In this document: positions 62,270 through 64,000 of the stretch, in pieces
Numbering within the stretch: the first letter of the stretch is position 1
Layout of the letters: each line of letters begins with the position of its first letter
NCBI GenBank assembly: GCA_907165275.2
Contig: OU015665.1
Location: 5,270,001 to 5,334,000 of the forward strand
Length of the DNA: 64,000 bases
Direction of reading: 5' to 3'
Origin: Zygaena filipendulae
Taxonomy: Eukaryota; Arthropoda; Insecta; Lepidoptera; Zygaenidae
Made by a program: the position numbers and the translations under genes
Notes under the pieces: model-generated
The model's database searches: none
Told to the model about the DNA's origin: nothing
Seen by the model: the letters and a program-made list of their open reading frames with translations, nothing else

Positions 62270-63562
62270 TTAAGAGAGATTTGTAGTGGATGTTTTGGAG
62301 ATATACTCCAATTTCTTTAATCTGTCGTCAAAGGATGACATAAAAGTAAGAATTTTATTTAACTTATCATCCAAACTGTTGTTTGAAGAAGAAGGCTTGG
62401 GTTCAGCTTGACGTTGAGCTCCTTTAGTTGCTTGAGCATACGAAACATTTTTAGTGATGCCAGATACGTGTTCAGTGACGGATATTTTATTAAAATTATT
62501 TGTAGTCACTGACTTATTTTCTTTGGTTTTTCGATTCTTGACTGCTTGTAGTTCCTTGGCTACTATGCAACCTCTGTAGCTTGCAGGATGTGGTTCGCCG
62601 CAATGAAGACATTTCGGTTTTACTTCGGTTGGCTTTTCGCAATCTATAGTTAGATGCTTGCCTGTGCATTTTACGCATCTTGGTTCTTTAGAACAGTATC
62701 TCTGTGTGTGACCATAAGCTTGGCAACGTTTGCACTGAGGAATTAATTTGGATGTTTTAACTGGCTCAATGTCAACTTTGCACCCTAATATGGATTTGAT
62801 GCTGTAAATATTTTTCACGTCTTCATCTTTTTGAAATGAGAGCATGAACATGTTCATAGGCTTCTTTGTTCTCCAACTCAGTTTGTTAACGGCCTCTAGA
62901 ATTTTATATCCTTTTGATTTCAGTTCATCTACAATCCTGGGAGGTTCGCAAGAGAAGTGTAATTTTTTTACCATTACTCTAATGGGTCGGTTCTGTTTAT
63001 CCTCATAAGTATGGGAACTGCACTTGTTTTGCAGAAGTATCTTTGATACACTTCTGTAGGCATCTTCATTTAAAGAGTTTATCTTAACTCTATCACCCTT
63101 CATCACTTTTGTGCTAAAAGAATCTTGAGGTAAATTCGTTAGGAGAAGATCGTAAAACTTTTGGTAATCTTTAATGTCCTCAACCACAATAGGTGGTGGA
63201 AGGGGATTTCTCTTAGTCTTCACTTTTTCAATATCGGATGTTCCTTGTTGGGGTGGTGAGAGTATCGCATTAAACTTCCTTTTCTTCCTGCTTTGCTGAC
63301 GTATCCACCCTGTCTCTTTCGCGAGCTCCTCCTCGTCAGTCTCATACTCAACGGCTTTAGAGGGATTTTCTTTCATGTTTTCAGATTCCATTTTTGGTTG
63401 CTGATCTTTTATAGATTGCAGCTGTTGCCGAAGCTCATCTAATTCAGCATTAAGGTCGTCGACCAAGTTTTGCAACTTTTCGCGATAGGATTTTTCCTCC
63501 GTATAGCGTTTATACAAAAGGTGTTCTGTTTCCGTTTTAAGTTTTATTGTTTTTGACTCCAT
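62270..63562 (-). CDS. LINE ORF1, Gag-like nucleic-acid-binding protein
   Basis: A 430-codon intact frame from MESKTIKLKTETEHLLYKRY (an in-frame extension upstream to 63622 is less likely). It has an N-terminal coiled coil (about residues 5-55), a basic middle, and a PRE/RRM-like region (RPIRVMVKKLHFSCEPPRIV). Three zinc knuckles follow: CKRCQAYGHTQRYC, CVKCTGKHLTIDC and CLHCGEPHPASYRGC. A Ser-rich tail has a final short amphipathic stretch. This order is characteristic of ORF1 in the Jockey clade. It binds element RNA and acts as a chaperone in reverse transcription. It is intact although ORF2 is deleted. Confidence 0.9.
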   Translation of the reverse strand: MESKTIKLKTETEHLLYKRYTEEKSYREKLQNLVDDLNAELDELRQQLQSIKDQQPKMESENMKENPSKAVEYETDEEELAKETGWIRQQSRKKRKFNAILSPPQQGTSDIEKVKTKRNPLPPPIVVEDIKDYQKFYDLLLTNLPQDSFSTKVMKGDRVKINSLNEDAYRSVSKILLQNKCSSHTYEDKQNRPIRVMVKKLHFSCEPPRIVDELKSKGYKILEAVNKLSWRTKKPMNMFMLSFQKDEDVKNIYSIKSILGCKVDIEPVKTSKLIPQCKRCQAYGHTQRYCSKEPRCVKCTGKHLTIDCEKPTEVKPKCLHCGEPHPASYRGCIVAKELQAVKNRKTKENKSVTTNNFNKISVTEHVSGITKNVSYAQATKGAQRQAEPKPSSSNNSLDDKLNKILTFMSSFDDRLKKLEYISKTSTTNLS

Positions 63563-63771
63563 TATTAATTGTAAGCAGTAGCTTCGCCTTAATAATAAAC
63601 ACAAATAATTATTATGATTCACTTAATACGTAAATTTGGGTCATCGCGGCGACCGAGAAACGCACGTTCGACGCGACGGGCTGCGCTGCTGCGTCAGCGC
63701 TTTGCTCGAGCACTATCTAGGGCGCAAGCAAGACTGACGCAACCGTTCTTAGCGAGAGTCAAATACGAACT

Positions 63772-63978
63772 GATAACACTGTGCTTTTCATTACGAATGC
63801 AAGGAAACTCAAAATAAAAATAGGAATTAGCTAAAGAAAAAATGAGTGAAGATCGGATAGTCGCTTGACACTTTCCCACCTATTTCTTTTTCTTTGGCCG
63901 GCTAGCTATTCATCCAGTATTTTTTATTTACATTGTGGCGACCTAAAAAAAATATTATCTTTAATTATTAAGTATTAA
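63772..63978. repeat. Right copy of the 207-bp direct repeat flanking the LINE
   Basis: Matches 61430-61636. It is followed by a 20-base T-tract and CC at the window end, as the left copy is followed by 19 T and CC. Confidence 0.93.
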
Positions 63979-64000
63979 TTTTTTTTTTTTTTTTTTTTCC

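Larger units (their letters stand above)
61637..63771 (-). mobile_element. Jockey-type LINE, internally deleted
   Basis: A minus-strand non-LTR retrotransposon: 5' end near 63771 (TCAGTTCGTATTTGACTCTC on the minus strand), GC-rich 5' leader, ORF1, the start of ORF2, then 3' sequence ending GGAAAAAA (19 T at 61637-61655 on the plus strand). Most of the endonuclease and the whole reverse transcriptase are missing, so it can move only with help in trans. Confidence 0.85.

Overview
The window looks like nuclear DNA from a moth or butterfly (Lepidoptera). It is strongly AT-rich, has small exons in large introns, and is crowded with short repeats. The commonest repeat has TC...CTAG ends and a GC hairpin near its 3' end; LINE tails beginning AACCGACTTCC, tRNA-like SINEs and foldback MITEs are also frequent. 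There is no bacterial-style operon, no CRISPR array and no functional tRNA or rRNA gene.

Layout. (1) 1-10875: upstream DNA with no confident gene, holding repeat fragments and a weak chemoreceptor-like exon (5060-5286, minus). (2) 10876-27150, plus strand: five coding exons of a Pax3/7 transcription factor, best matched to gooseberry-neuro. They encode a paired domain, the octapeptide YSIDGILG, a complete homeodomain with Ser50 and a long C-terminus with repeated DYSK motifs. The first coding exon was not found. (3) 27151-29430: the convergent intergenic region. It carries decayed copies of both neighbouring genes' 3' ends and records a tandem duplication of about 1.9 kb. (4) 29431-35750, minus strand: a two-exon gene for a secreted repetitive protein of about 1712 residues, with signal peptide, charged coiled coil, and Ser/Thr/Asn/Asp/Pro-rich repeats of 148 and 192 residues. 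(5) 35751-50900: mostly transposon debris, including a broken Tc1/mariner element with intact ends, a head-to-tail Helitron-like dimer and several MITEs with visible target duplications. A candidate small Cys-rich gene sits at 38840-39094. (6) 50920-59645: two paralogous two-exon genes (51017-52102 and 58744-59610, plus strand) for small secreted eight-cysteine proteins. Between them lie two internally deleted piggyBac-like elements that share one TTAA. (7) 59646-64000: more repeats and a Jockey-type LINE (minus) with intact ORF1, deleted ORF2 and a 207-bp duplication on both sides.

How the genes relate. The Pax gene is a nuclear regulator. The large repetitive gene and the two small Cys-rich genes share one plan: a TATA box, a 10-13 codon first exon inside the signal peptide, a phase-0 intron, then a single exon for the rest. 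That plan suggests co-expressed secreted proteins, for example from silk gland or another secretory epithelium, but this is inference. The large gene is the best candidate for something poorly described. All homology calls are from reading the sequence; no database search was run.
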